Notes under the pieces: generated by a model
Databases searched by the model: none
The model's input: only the letters and a program-made list of their open reading frames with translations
Told to the model about the DNA's origin: nothing
Origin: Blautia coccoides
GTDB taxonomy: Bacteria; Bacillota; Clostridia; Lachnospirales; Lachnospiraceae
Assembly: GCF_034355335.1 (NCBI RefSeq)
Contig: NZ_CP136422.1
Location: forward strand, 2,886,501-2,950,500
DNA length: 64,000 bases
Direction of reading: 5' to 3'
Position numbers and translations under genes: made by a program
Shown here: positions 44,561 to 53,272 of the stretch, in pieces
Numbering within the stretch: the first letter of the stretch is position 1
How the letters are laid out: every line of letters begins with the position of its first letter

Positions 44561-45684
44561 AGGGATTCTCCTTTCGCTGTAAAAATGTTTTTGATCTTTC
44601 GGAATTCTTCTTTGTCTTTTATGGAGTCAAACACAGGATTTTCCAGAGCTTGAACCACGCTTCCGGAGATGACTTTTTTATCCCGGACCAGGTTCCCGCC
44701 CAGATCCAACTGTTCAAAATAATCGTCAATGGAATCGAAATAACTGTCCCCCTGTAAGTAAATCTTATCCCGCCCCAGAAGGGCTTTTGTTATGGATGCA
44801 AACTTCTGTATACGTTCCAGAGCCATCTTTGGTTTCTGATGTATGCAGTAAACGACAGCAGCCTGATAGTGGAACTGGGCGGCTGTGTTCTGGTGCAGGT
44901 TCTCCAGATCATAAATTTCCATCACACGGTTTATGCGGTCAATGGTCTTTTCGCAGGTGTCCAGATTGTCTGCGTGGAGGGACAGATACTGCACAGCTCC
45001 GAATATGAGGGCAAGCAGGTGAGTGTACATGCCGTACTGGCTGTACTTGTTGGCTTTTTCCCTCTGGCCGGACATCTCATAAGCCTGAACCAGGATTGTT
45101 TCTCCCTGGAAAGAATAATGGTAAGGATTCAGAAGTTCCTCCAGCGTGTCGATCACTTCAGGAACCTTGCCGCACAAAAGGTCAATACTGGCTTTTAAAA
45201 GAACAGCATCGTTGCATAGACCAATATCTCTGCTGTCGGTGATAATGCGGGTACACAGGCCGGATGCCTCCTCCAGAATTTCCGTCTGTCTCGCAGGGTC
45301 AGGGGTAAGCGAAACATGGTTCAGCCAGAGTATGCAAATCTGAAAAAGGAAGGAGTGGCAGGCGTAATACTTTTTTGCCATCTGCCGGCTCTTGGCTATC
45401 ACCTCCTCAAAGGGCTGTTTTGCGAACTCAGCCATGAGATCAAAATAAATTTTCCGGATCTGTTCTCTGCTGAGATTTGGTTCATACCCCAGAAGTTCAT
45501 CCACAGTCACATCGAAAAAAGCGGCAAGCTGGGGCAGCAGCGTAATATCCGGCATACTCTGCTTTGTCTCCCATTTTGAAACAGAGGCTTTGGTGACACC
45601 GATGAAATCAGCCAGTGCTTCCTGGGTGATCCCTTTTTTATGACGTAAATTTACAATATTATTGGAAAAATTTAGAATACTCAT
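44557..45684 (-). CDS. XRE regulator with C-terminal helical-repeat domain
   Basis: A 375-residue regulator. The N-terminal helix-turn-helix (ITQEALADFIGVTKASVSKW, then PDITLLPQLAAFFDVTVDEL) is followed by about 300 residues of TPR-like helical repeats, the layout of Rgg/PlcR-like peptide- or ligand-responsive regulators. It is the first gene of the cassette with PLDc_N and ABC genes and presumably controls it. AAGGAGGTTAAAAAG precedes the ATG. Confidence 0.9.
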   Translation of the reverse strand: MSILNFSNNIVNLRHKKGITQEALADFIGVTKASVSKWETKQSMPDITLLPQLAAFFDVTVDELLGYEPNLSREQIRKIYFDLMAEFAKQPFEEVIAKSRQMAKKYYACHSFLFQICILWLNHVSLTPDPARQTEILEEASGLCTRIITDSRDIGLCNDAVLLKASIDLLCGKVPEVIDTLEELLNPYHYSFQGETILVQAYEMSGQREKANKYSQYGMYTHLLALIFGAVQYLSLHADNLDTCEKTIDRINRVMEIYDLENLHQNTAAQFHYQAAVVYCIHQKPKMALERIQKFASITKALLGRDKIYLQGDSYFDSIDDYFEQLDLGGNLVRDKKVISGSVVQALENPVFDSIKDKEEFRKIKNIFTAKGESL

Positions 45685-45926
45685 CTTTTTAACCTCCTTA
45701 TATGGTGATTATAAGCAGGTAACAGAAAATTATCAATGGATTCCGGCGATACTTTGGGAAACAAAATCAACTAACAAGAAACATTCTGAAACTCCTGTTT
45801 TTCAGGTGCGAAAAAGTGTATTCTATGCAAATGAATTTCAATCTTTTTTTATTCTGTTATAATATTTTTAAAGGAAAGTACAGATATACAGAGAGTATAA
45901 AGTTTTTTCAGAAAAGGGGGATTTCT

Positions 45927-46685
45927 ATGTTGATCATTTGGGGTATTGCGGTGTTCATGGGTATATTGACAGTGGTTCTGCTGATGGGAAAAGGAAGCTT
46001 TTTGATCGCGGGATATAATACTTCAAGCAAAGAAGAGAAACAAGAATATGATGAAAAAAAGCTGTGCCGGGTCGTGGGTGGAGGCATGGGAGTTATCACT
46101 CTTATGCTGATCGGCTGGGGATTTATGGGAGAAAAATTCCCCGTATCCGTTTTTCTTATTGTCACGATCGTCACAGTGATCATCATACAGATATTGAGCA
46201 ATACCATCTGCCGCGCGCAGGCAAATGACGGAAGTGTTCAAAAGAAAAAAACAGCCGGAGACAAGATTTACATGTATGGTTCTTTTCTGTTCACCGCAGT
46301 CATTTTGGCAGGAGTTACTTTTATGCTTTTTACCGGTCATGTAACCCCGGTCATGCATGAGGATTCCATTGAGATCCAGGTATCCTATTGGGCGGATAAA
46401 GAAGTGCCTTATAATTCCATCAGATCCGTTAAGTTAGCAGAAGATTTACAGCGCGGCAGCAGGAAAAACGGTGTGGGAGGCCCAACGCTGCAGGCAGGCC
46501 ATTATAAAAACGGAGAGTTTGGCGATTATATGTTGTATTCTTATACATCGTGTGATACGTTTGTGGTGCTGGACACAGAGCAGGGGATCGTGGTGCTGAA
46601 CGGAAAAGATGACGCGGCGACCAGAAAACTTTACAGTGACATTCAGACAGCAGTTGACAGAGGGTTTTCTCTCCCTATACAATAA
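45927..46685 (+). CDS. DUF3784 membrane protein with PH-like C-terminal region
   Basis: A 252-residue membrane protein. The N-terminal third is DUF3784: a helix, then LLMGKGSFLIAGYNTSSKEE, which is the family hallmark, and two more helices. After another helix (about 140-160) lies a soluble region of about 100 residues (YNSIRSVKLAEDLQRGSR, TFVVLDTEQGIVVLNGKD) resembling bacterial PH-like domains. The ATG at 45927 with AAAAGGGGG upstream is the start, not the longer frame to 45816. Function unknown. Confidence 0.82.
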   Translation: MLIIWGIAVFMGILTVVLLMGKGSFLIAGYNTSSKEEKQEYDEKKLCRVVGGGMGVITLMLIGWGFMGEKFPVSVFLIVTIVTVIIIQILSNTICRAQANDGSVQKKKTAGDKIYMYGSFLFTAVILAGVTFMLFTGHVTPVMHEDSIEIQVSYWADKEVPYNSIRSVKLAEDLQRGSRKNGVGGPTLQAGHYKNGEFGDYMLYSYTSCDTFVVLDTEQGIVVLNGKDDAATRKLYSDIQTAVDRGFSLPIQ

Positions 46686-46716
46686 GAGTATCACGGGAGA
46701 AAAGGCAGGCGAACAC

Positions 46717-47595
46717 ATGAATACAAAAGATTTAAAATGTTTTGAGGCCGTCTATCAGGAAAATAGTATCAGCAGGGCTGCCAGACGTCTCTATATCACA
46801 CCTCAGGGATTGGGAAAAAATATCAGAAATTTGGAGGCAGAACTGGAAACCGTTCTTTTTGAGCGCACCAAACAGGGTGTGTGCCCAACAGAGAGCGCGG
46901 ATTTTCTCTATGGAAGAACAAAGAAGATCATACAGGAGCTGGAGGAACTGGAAAACGGCTTAAGACAGCTGGAGAACAGAAAGATAGTCCTTCGTATCGG
47001 ATGCGCCTGTGGTGTCTTTAATGTTCTTCCTTTTCAGTTGATCTTGAATTTCATAGAGGAGAACCCCAATATTCGGGCAGAGTGGAATGAATATTCCAAT
47101 GAGGAAGTCAAGGCTATGCTGGCGGATTCCAAACTGGAATACGGCTTCATTGTGGGAAGACATGAGGGGGAAGGCATGATACAGCATAAACTGGAGGGAA
47201 GGGAAATTCTTCTGCTGGTCTATGAAGGCCATCCTCTGTACGAAAGAGAAAAGGTAAACGCGGAGCTGCTCAGAGACGAAAACATGATTCTCATGAATGA
47301 ACATTTCCATATGTTCCACGATTTTACCGCTGTCTGTCGTGCGAAGGGGTTTTCTCCAAACATCACTGCAAAGACCTCCGACGGAGCTGTACTTTACAAG
47401 CTCTGCCGTCAGAAAGTCGGACTGGCAGTTATACCGGAATTTATGCTGGAGGATTTCCGAATGGAGCATATGCGCGCCATCCCCTTTGAAGAGCACCTGA
47501 CCTGGGATGTGTTCGGTGTTTATAAGGAAGATACGAAAAATTATGAGACCATACGGCGGTTTGACAGCTTTCTAAAACAAAAAGTTTCTACCTGA
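46717..47595 (+). CDS. LysR-family transcriptional regulator
   Basis: A 292-residue regulator with N-terminal winged helix (LKCFEAVYQENSISRAARRL, TPQGLGKNIRNLEAEL) and a periplasmic-binding-type effector domain. The ATG at 46717 starts the domain properly; earlier frame overlaps the DUF3784 gene. It stands 85 bases before the flavin oxidoreductase gene on the same strand and is a plausible regulator of it. Confidence 0.9.
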   Translation: MNTKDLKCFEAVYQENSISRAARRLYITPQGLGKNIRNLEAELETVLFERTKQGVCPTESADFLYGRTKKIIQELEELENGLRQLENRKIVLRIGCACGVFNVLPFQLILNFIEENPNIRAEWNEYSNEEVKAMLADSKLEYGFIVGRHEGEGMIQHKLEGREILLLVYEGHPLYEREKVNAELLRDENMILMNEHFHMFHDFTAVCRAKGFSPNITAKTSDGAVLYKLCRQKVGLAVIPEFMLEDFRMEHMRAIPFEEHLTWDVFGVYKEDTKNYETIRRFDSFLKQKVST

Positions 47596-47680
47596 CAAAC
47601 AAAGGTTGCTGGCAGGATGCGGTTGTCCTTTTGTATACTGGTGTTAAAAGATAAAGAATCAAGTAAAAAAGGAGGACACA

Positions 47681-49672
47681 ATGAAGTACAAAAACTTATA
47701 TACCCCTGTCAGCATAGGCAAGGTTACTCTTAAGAACCGCTTTGCGCTGGCGCCTATGGGACCCTTAGGTCTGGCAGATGCTCAGGGAGGATTTAACCAG
47801 AGAGGGATTGATTACTACACAGAGAGGGCAAAAGGAGGCGCCGGCCTGATCATCACAGGTGTCACTTTCTCAGACTGCCAGGTAGAGACGCAGAGTATGC
47901 CAAACTGTCCAAACTCTACATACAATCCCGTTCATTTTATCCGTACCAGCAGGGAGATGACAGAGCGGATCCATGCATACGGCAGCAAAATATTTCTTAT
48001 GATGTCCGGTGGTTTCGGACGTGTGACGATTCCGACCAATTTGGGAGAGTTCCCGCCGGTAGCGCCCTCCGCCATTCCCCACAGATGGCTGGACAAGATC
48101 TGCCGTCCCCTGACAAAAGAGGAGATACGCAGCATTGTAAAATCTTTCGGTGACGGGGCTTACAATGCCAAGCGCGGAGGCTTTGACGGCATTGAGGTGC
48201 ACGCCGTACATGAGGGATATCTGCTTGACCAGTTTGCTATCTCCATGTTTAACCAGAGAGAGGATGAGTACGGCGGATCTCTTAAGAACCGCCTTCGCTT
48301 CGCAAGAGAAGTGGTGGAGGAGATCAAATCCCGCTGTGGAGAGGATTTTCCGGTTGTCCTGCGCTACAGCGTAAAAAGCATGATAAAAGACTGGAGAGAG
48401 GGCGCCCTTCCCGGTGAGGATTTTGAGGAAAAGGGCCGTGATATAGAGGAAGGCCTGGAGGCCGCAAAACTGCTTGTCAGTTATGGCTACGACGCTCTTG
48501 ACACTGACGTTGGAACCTATGATGCCTGGTGGTGGAATCATCCCCCTATGTATCAGGAGAAAGGCCTGTTCCGTCCTTACTGTAAAATGGTAAAGGAAGT
48601 GGTGGACGTGCCTGTACTCTGTGCGGGGCGTATGGATGATCCGGATATGGCTTCTGAGGCTGTGGAAAATGGAACCTGTGACATTGTTAGTCTTGGCCGC
48701 CCTCTTCTGGCTGACCCCGACTATGTGAATAAACTCCGGGCGGGACGCAGAGAGGATATCCGTCCCTGTATCTCCTGCCAGGAAGGGTGTATGGGAAGAG
48801 TACAGGAATATTCCATGATCAACTGTGCAGTGAATCCCCAGGCTGCCCGTGAGAGGGTGACTGCCTACGAGCCTATATTAAAAAGTAAAAAGGTAATGAT
48901 TGTAGGCGGCGGCGTGGCAGGCTGTGAAGCGGCCAGAGTGCTGTCAGTCAGGGGACACAGGCCGGAGCTGTTTGAGAAGTCCGGATGTCTCGGCGGCAAT
49001 CTGATCCCGGGCGGTGCCCCTGAGTTTAAAGAAGACGACCTGGCACTGGCAAAATGGTATGAAACTGCATTGAAAAAGTTGGAAGTTCCGGTGCATCTCC
49101 ATACAGAGGTTAAAAAAGAGGATGTACTGCAGGCAGACTATGACGCAGTGATCGTTGCCACCGGCTCCAGTCCTAAGGTGTTCCCTCTGGGTGATGATGC
49201 ACATGTATACACTGCGGCGCAGGTGCTCACAAAAGAGAAGGACTGCGGCAGCAGTACAGTGATAGTGGGCGGCGGTCTGGTGGGCTGTGAGACGGCTCTA
49301 TGGCTTGCGCAGCACGGAAAAAAAGTGACGATCGTGGAGGCGCTGGATAAGCTGATGGCAGTCAACGGCCCTCTGTGCCATGCCAACAAGGATATGCTGG
49401 AACGCCTGATCCCCTACAACGGTGTGGATGTGGTGACCGGCGCAAAAGTGACAGGATTTCAGAATGAAGAATTGTCATATCTTGTACAGAATGAAACGAG
49501 GACAATTTCCTGTGACAGTGTCATTTTATCTGTGGGTTACAGAGAAGAAAATACACTCTACAATGACCTCCAATTTGATATTCCGGAAATTTATCTCCTG
49601 GGAGACGCCAAAAAGGTCTCCAATATTATGTATGCAATCTGGGATGCCTTTGAAGTGGCAAACCATATCTGA
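47681..49672 (+). CDS. NADH:flavin oxidoreductase / 2-enoate reductase family (BaiCD-like)
   Basis: A 663-residue iron-sulfur flavoenzyme. An N-terminal FMN-binding TIM barrel of the old-yellow-enzyme family (residues 1-370; NRFALAPMG, FDGIEVHAVHEGYLLDQF, EYGGSLKNRLRFA) is followed by the [4Fe-4S] cysteines (CISCQEGCMGR, NCAVNP) and an FAD/NADH domain (VMIVGGGVAGCEAARV, VIVGGGLVGCETALWL). Relatives reduce enoates, trimethylamine or the 4-en-3-one of bile acids (BaiCD/BaiH). The substrate here is unknown. AAAAAGGAGG precedes the ATG; a strong terminator follows, so it is monocistronic. Confidence 0.9.
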   Translation: MKYKNLYTPVSIGKVTLKNRFALAPMGPLGLADAQGGFNQRGIDYYTERAKGGAGLIITGVTFSDCQVETQSMPNCPNSTYNPVHFIRTSREMTERIHAYGSKIFLMMSGGFGRVTIPTNLGEFPPVAPSAIPHRWLDKICRPLTKEEIRSIVKSFGDGAYNAKRGGFDGIEVHAVHEGYLLDQFAISMFNQREDEYGGSLKNRLRFAREVVEEIKSRCGEDFPVVLRYSVKSMIKDWREGALPGEDFEEKGRDIEEGLEAAKLLVSYGYDALDTDVGTYDAWWWNHPPMYQEKGLFRPYCKMVKEVVDVPVLCAGRMDDPDMASEAVENGTCDIVSLGRPLLADPDYVNKLRAGRREDIRPCISCQEGCMGRVQEYSMINCAVNPQAARERVTAYEPILKSKKVMIVGGGVAGCEAARVLSVRGHRPELFEKSGCLGGNLIPGGAPEFKEDDLALAKWYETALKKLEVPVHLHTEVKKEDVLQADYDAVIVATGSSPKVFPLGDDAHVYTAAQVLTKEKDCGSSTVIVGGGLVGCETALWLAQHGKKVTIVEALDKLMAVNGPLCHANKDMLERLIPYNGVDVVTGAKVTGFQNEELSYLVQNETRTISCDSVILSVGYREENTLYNDLQFDIPEIYLLGDAKKVSNIMYAIWDAFEVANHI

Positions 49673-49698
49673 TCATAGTTATCAAAATTTGAATTTAT

Positions 49699-49730
49699 AT
49701 CCCCCCACGTGGCTTGTGGGGGGATTTTTT
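49699..49730 (+). terminator. Intrinsic terminator after the flavin oxidoreductase
   Basis: ATCCCCCCAC pairs perfectly with GTGGGGGGAT around GTGGCTT, followed by TTTTT. Confidence 0.92.
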
Positions 49731-49792
49731 GTCTGCTATACTATGGATAGTCAAAAAAATAACAGAAACTTACCGGATAAGAGGAAACTACA

Positions 49793-50785
49793 TTGAATAC
49801 ACCACAGAAGTTTGAATTTTTACTGAAAAAGCTCATACAGATCCTGTTGTCTATGCTGGTTCTGTCCATATTGGTATTTTTTATTGCCCGCCTTTCTCCC
49901 GGGGATCCTTTGAAATCCTATTACGGAGAGAGTGTGGAGCGGATGAATGAGGGCCAGAAGGAGAAAGCCAGAGAACGTCTGGGCCTGGATGCGCCTATGA
50001 CGGTACAGTATGTGCGCTGGGTGGAAAATGCCCTGCACGGGGATTTCGGGATTTCCTATAAATATAAGCAGGATGTGGGGGCAGTCATAGAGAAGGTATA
50101 TGCCAATACTCTGATATTGGGGGGATTATCCTATGTGCTCACCTTTGTTTTCGCTGTTTTGCTGGGTGTTTTCTGCGCCATGCGGGAGAATACCTTTATT
50201 GACAGGTGCATATGTAAGATTGGGACAGTGACCAACTGTATCCCTTCCTTTTTTGTGGCGCTTGTGCTGATCTTAATCTTCGGTGTGAATCTGGCCGTGC
50301 TTCCCACAAGCGGGGCTTATGCCCTGGGAGGAGAGCATTCCCTGGGTGACAGGCTGGTGCATCTGATCCTGCCTGTAACGGTTATGGTGTTATCCCATCT
50401 GTGGTATTACACATATATGGTAAGGAACAAACTTTTGGAGGAGATCCGCGAGGACTATGTGCTTCTGTGTAAGGTAAAGGGCATGGGAAAATGCCGCATC
50501 ATGTTCACCCACTGCCTGAGAAAAATACTGCCTTCTCTGATCAGTATCATGGCCATATCCGTTCCCCATATTATCGGCGGAACCTACATTGCAGAGAGTG
50601 TCTTTTCCTATCCGGGGCTGGGAACTCTTAGTATGGAAAGCGCCCAGTACCATGACTATAACATGCTGATGGTATTAAGTCTTATCACAGGTTTTGCAGT
50701 CATTGTGGCAAATGTGGCGGGGCAGATCATCAGTGAATGGATAGACCCGAGAATGAAACAGGAAAGAGGGGAAAAGGCAGTATGA
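49793..50785 (+). CDS. Peptide/nickel-type ABC transporter permease (DppB/NikB-like)
   Basis: A 330-residue permease of the oligopeptide/nickel importer family with about six helices. The N-terminal LLSMLVLSILVFFIARLSPGDP and DAPMTVQYVRWVENALHGDFGISY are classic for DppB/NikB; the EAA loop is in VKGMGKCRIMFTHCLRKILPS. The start is TTG at 49793 after an AAGAGGAAA site. First gene of a four-gene importer operon; its stop overlaps the next start (ATGA). Confidence 0.92.
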   Translation: MNTPQKFEFLLKKLIQILLSMLVLSILVFFIARLSPGDPLKSYYGESVERMNEGQKEKARERLGLDAPMTVQYVRWVENALHGDFGISYKYKQDVGAVIEKVYANTLILGGLSYVLTFVFAVLLGVFCAMRENTFIDRCICKIGTVTNCIPSFFVALVLILIFGVNLAVLPTSGAYALGGEHSLGDRLVHLILPVTVMVLSHLWYYTYMVRNKLLEEIREDYVLLCKVKGMGKCRIMFTHCLRKILPSLISIMAISVPHIIGGTYIAESVFSYPGLGTLSMESAQYHDYNMLMVLSLITGFAVIVANVAGQIISEWIDPRMKQERGEKAV

Positions 50786-51600
50786 AAAAGAAAAAATTCC
50801 CTGTTTTCTCCCTGGTGATCCTGGGGCTTATTATCCTTGGGTGTCTGTTTGGAAAGCTTTTGGCAACAGGAGACCCTTTTTATATGAACCTGACAGAGGT
50901 CAGCCTGCCGCCCGGCGGTGCGCATTATTTTGGCACAGATACCATGGGGAGGGATATCTACTCCATGATATGGGAGGGCGGAAGGGTATCCTTGTATATA
51001 GGGATACTGGCAACTGTGATCTCCTCCGGGATCGCCATTGTATACGGCTGCGTCAGCGGCCTTGTGCCGGATCCGCTGGATGATCTGCTCATGCGTTTCA
51101 CGGAGATCATTCTAAGTATTCCATCCATTCTGCTTGTGATCTTCCTGCAGGCACTTCTCGGGAAGGCCACAGCTACCAGTATCGCTGTGGTGATAGGACT
51201 TACAAGCTGGATGAACATTTCCAAAGTGATCAGAAGTGAGGTGCGGCAGATACGGAGCAGTGATTTCGTCCTGGCGTCCAGACTGGCCGGAGGAAAATTT
51301 TTCTACATACTGCGGAAACATCTGTTTCCCAATTTTATCTCCTCCACCATGTTCATGATCGTCACAAATGTAAGCGCGGCGATCGGAACGGAAGCGACCC
51401 TGAGCTTTTTGGGAATCGGTCTTCCCATGGAGATCATCTCCTGGGGAAGTATGATGTCTCTGTCCCAAAAGGCGCTGTTGTCCAATTCTTGGTGGATCAT
51501 TCTGATCCCCGGAATCTTCCTGGTGACGACCCTTGTGTGTATCACCAATGTGGGCGAGTATATCCGCCTGAGAAATAACAGAGAACACAGCAATCTATAA
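50782..51600 (+). CDS. Peptide/nickel-type ABC transporter permease (DppC/NikC-like)
   Basis: A 272-residue second permease with the family marks HYFGTDTMGRDIYSMI, the EAA loop ASRLAGGKFFYILRKHLFPN and TLSFLGIGLPMEIISWGSM. It pairs with the DppB-like protein to form the membrane channel. The ATG at 50782 overlaps the preceding stop; GGGGAAAAGG lies upstream. Confidence 0.92.
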   Translation: MKKKKFPVFSLVILGLIILGCLFGKLLATGDPFYMNLTEVSLPPGGAHYFGTDTMGRDIYSMIWEGGRVSLYIGILATVISSGIAIVYGCVSGLVPDPLDDLLMRFTEIILSIPSILLVIFLQALLGKATATSIAVVIGLTSWMNISKVIRSEVRQIRSSDFVLASRLAGGKFFYILRKHLFPNFISSTMFMIVTNVSAAIGTEATLSFLGIGLPMEIISWGSMMSLSQKALLSNSWWIILIPGIFLVTTLVCITNVGEYIRLRNNREHSNL

Positions 51601-51648
51601 AAAAAGCCGCTGCCGGTTATCCGGCAGTAAACGAAAAGGAGAACAGAC

Positions 51649-53232
51649 ATGAAGAAGAAAATACTGACATTATTTCTGGCAGCATCTATGACAGCCGCAT
51701 TGCTGGCGGGCTGCGGAAGCGGGGATAATAAAGCAAAAGGTGACACTGAGACAAAGTCAGAGTCCGCGGAAAAGAGTACGGATGAGAAAACTCTTGTCTA
51801 CGGAAGCGGAGACTACACTAACATCAATCCTGCGCTCTACGAGCATGGAGAGATCAATTCCCTGATATTTGCAGGCCTGACCGCCCACGATGAAGAGGAT
51901 AAAGTGGTGCCTGCCCTTGCAGAGAGCTGGGAGTGGGATGAGGCTTCAAAGTCCTACACCTTTCATCTGAGAAAAGATGTAAAATTCCATGACGGTGAGG
52001 CCTTTACCTCCGCAGATGTGAAGTTTACACTGGATACGATCATGGATCCTGACAATGCCTCTGAGATCGCATCCAACTATGAGGATATCACAGGGATCGA
52101 GACTCCGGATGACAGCACAGTGAAGATCACTCTGAAAGCGCCCAATGTTGCCATGCTGGATTATCTGACTATCGGAATCCTGCCAAAACATCTGTTGGAG
52201 GGAAAGGACGTTGTGACAGATGACTTCAACAGAAACCCTGTGGGCTGCGGTCCTTACAAGCTGGTTTCCTGGGATGAAGGACAGAGCATCACCCTTGAAA
52301 AATTCGATGACTTTTATCTCGGAGCCCCCAAGATTGATAAAGTGGTATTTAAAATCGTGGAGGATACACAGGCAAGAGCCCTTCAGCTAAAATCAGGGGA
52401 GCTGGACCTGGCTCAGGTAACGCCCAAGGACGCAGAGCAGTTTGAGAACGCGGATGGATTTGTTGTGGATATTATGAAAACAGCAGATTACAGAGGTATT
52501 CTTTATAATTTTGGAAGTGAGTTCTTTGGCAAACACAGGGAACTGCCCAATATTTTAAGCTATGCCATTGACCGCCAGTCTATTGTGGACAGCGTGCTGT
52601 TAGGCCATGGTCAGGCAGCATACTCTCCTCTGCAGATGGGGCCTTATAATAACCCTGACATTGAAAAATATGAGTATGATCCGGAAAAAGCCAAACAGCT
52701 TCTGGAAGAGAATGGCTGGACGATGGGTGATGACGGATATTATGAAAAAGACGGGGACCAGCTCGCGTTTACCATCTCCAACGGTCAGGCAGACCAGGTT
52801 CGTATTGATATGTCCAATATCTGCGCGCAGAACCTGCAGGACATTGGTGTGAACTGCAAAGTGGAAGTGGTGGCAGAGACAGACTGGGCAAACCAGGACG
52901 CGTACCTGATCGGATGGGGAAGCCCCTTTGACCCGGATGACCATACCTATAAGGTGTTCGGTACAGACAAAGGAGCCAATTACAGCAGCTATTCCAATGC
53001 AAAAGTAGATGAACTGCTGCAGCAGGCAAGGGAACTGGAAACCCAGGAGGAAAGACTTCCTCTGTATAAGGAATTCCAGGTGGAACTGTCAAAAGACCTT
53101 CCTTATACTTTTATCGCATACATTGACGCCATGTATGTCTCAAAGGACAATATTACCGGGCTGACAAAAGATACCGTACTCGGTCATCACGGCGTAGGCA
53201 TCTTCTGGAATATATATGACTGGGATATGTAA
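51649..53232 (+). CDS. ABC transporter substrate-binding lipoprotein (SBP_bac_5)
   Basis: A 527-residue extracellular receptor of the peptide/nickel type. A lipoprotein signal (AALLAGCGSG, lipobox LAGC with Cys22) anchors it in the membrane. Typical segments are LTAHDEEDKVVPALAESWEW, LRKDVKFHDGEAFTSADVKF and NPVGCGPYKLVSW. It captures peptides or metal-metallophore complexes and hands them to the permeases. AAAAGGAGAA precedes the ATG; 48 bases separate it from the permease gene. Confidence 0.93.
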   Translation: MKKKILTLFLAASMTAALLAGCGSGDNKAKGDTETKSESAEKSTDEKTLVYGSGDYTNINPALYEHGEINSLIFAGLTAHDEEDKVVPALAESWEWDEASKSYTFHLRKDVKFHDGEAFTSADVKFTLDTIMDPDNASEIASNYEDITGIETPDDSTVKITLKAPNVAMLDYLTIGILPKHLLEGKDVVTDDFNRNPVGCGPYKLVSWDEGQSITLEKFDDFYLGAPKIDKVVFKIVEDTQARALQLKSGELDLAQVTPKDAEQFENADGFVVDIMKTADYRGILYNFGSEFFGKHRELPNILSYAIDRQSIVDSVLLGHGQAAYSPLQMGPYNNPDIEKYEYDPEKAKQLLEENGWTMGDDGYYEKDGDQLAFTISNGQADQVRIDMSNICAQNLQDIGVNCKVEVVAETDWANQDAYLIGWGSPFDPDDHTYKVFGTDKGANYSSYSNAKVDELLQQARELETQEERLPLYKEFQVELSKDLPYTFIAYIDAMYVSKDNITGLTKDTVLGHHGVGIFWNIYDWDM

Positions 53233-53272
53233 CAGTTACCTTTACTACATTATTAGATAAAGAGAGAATATT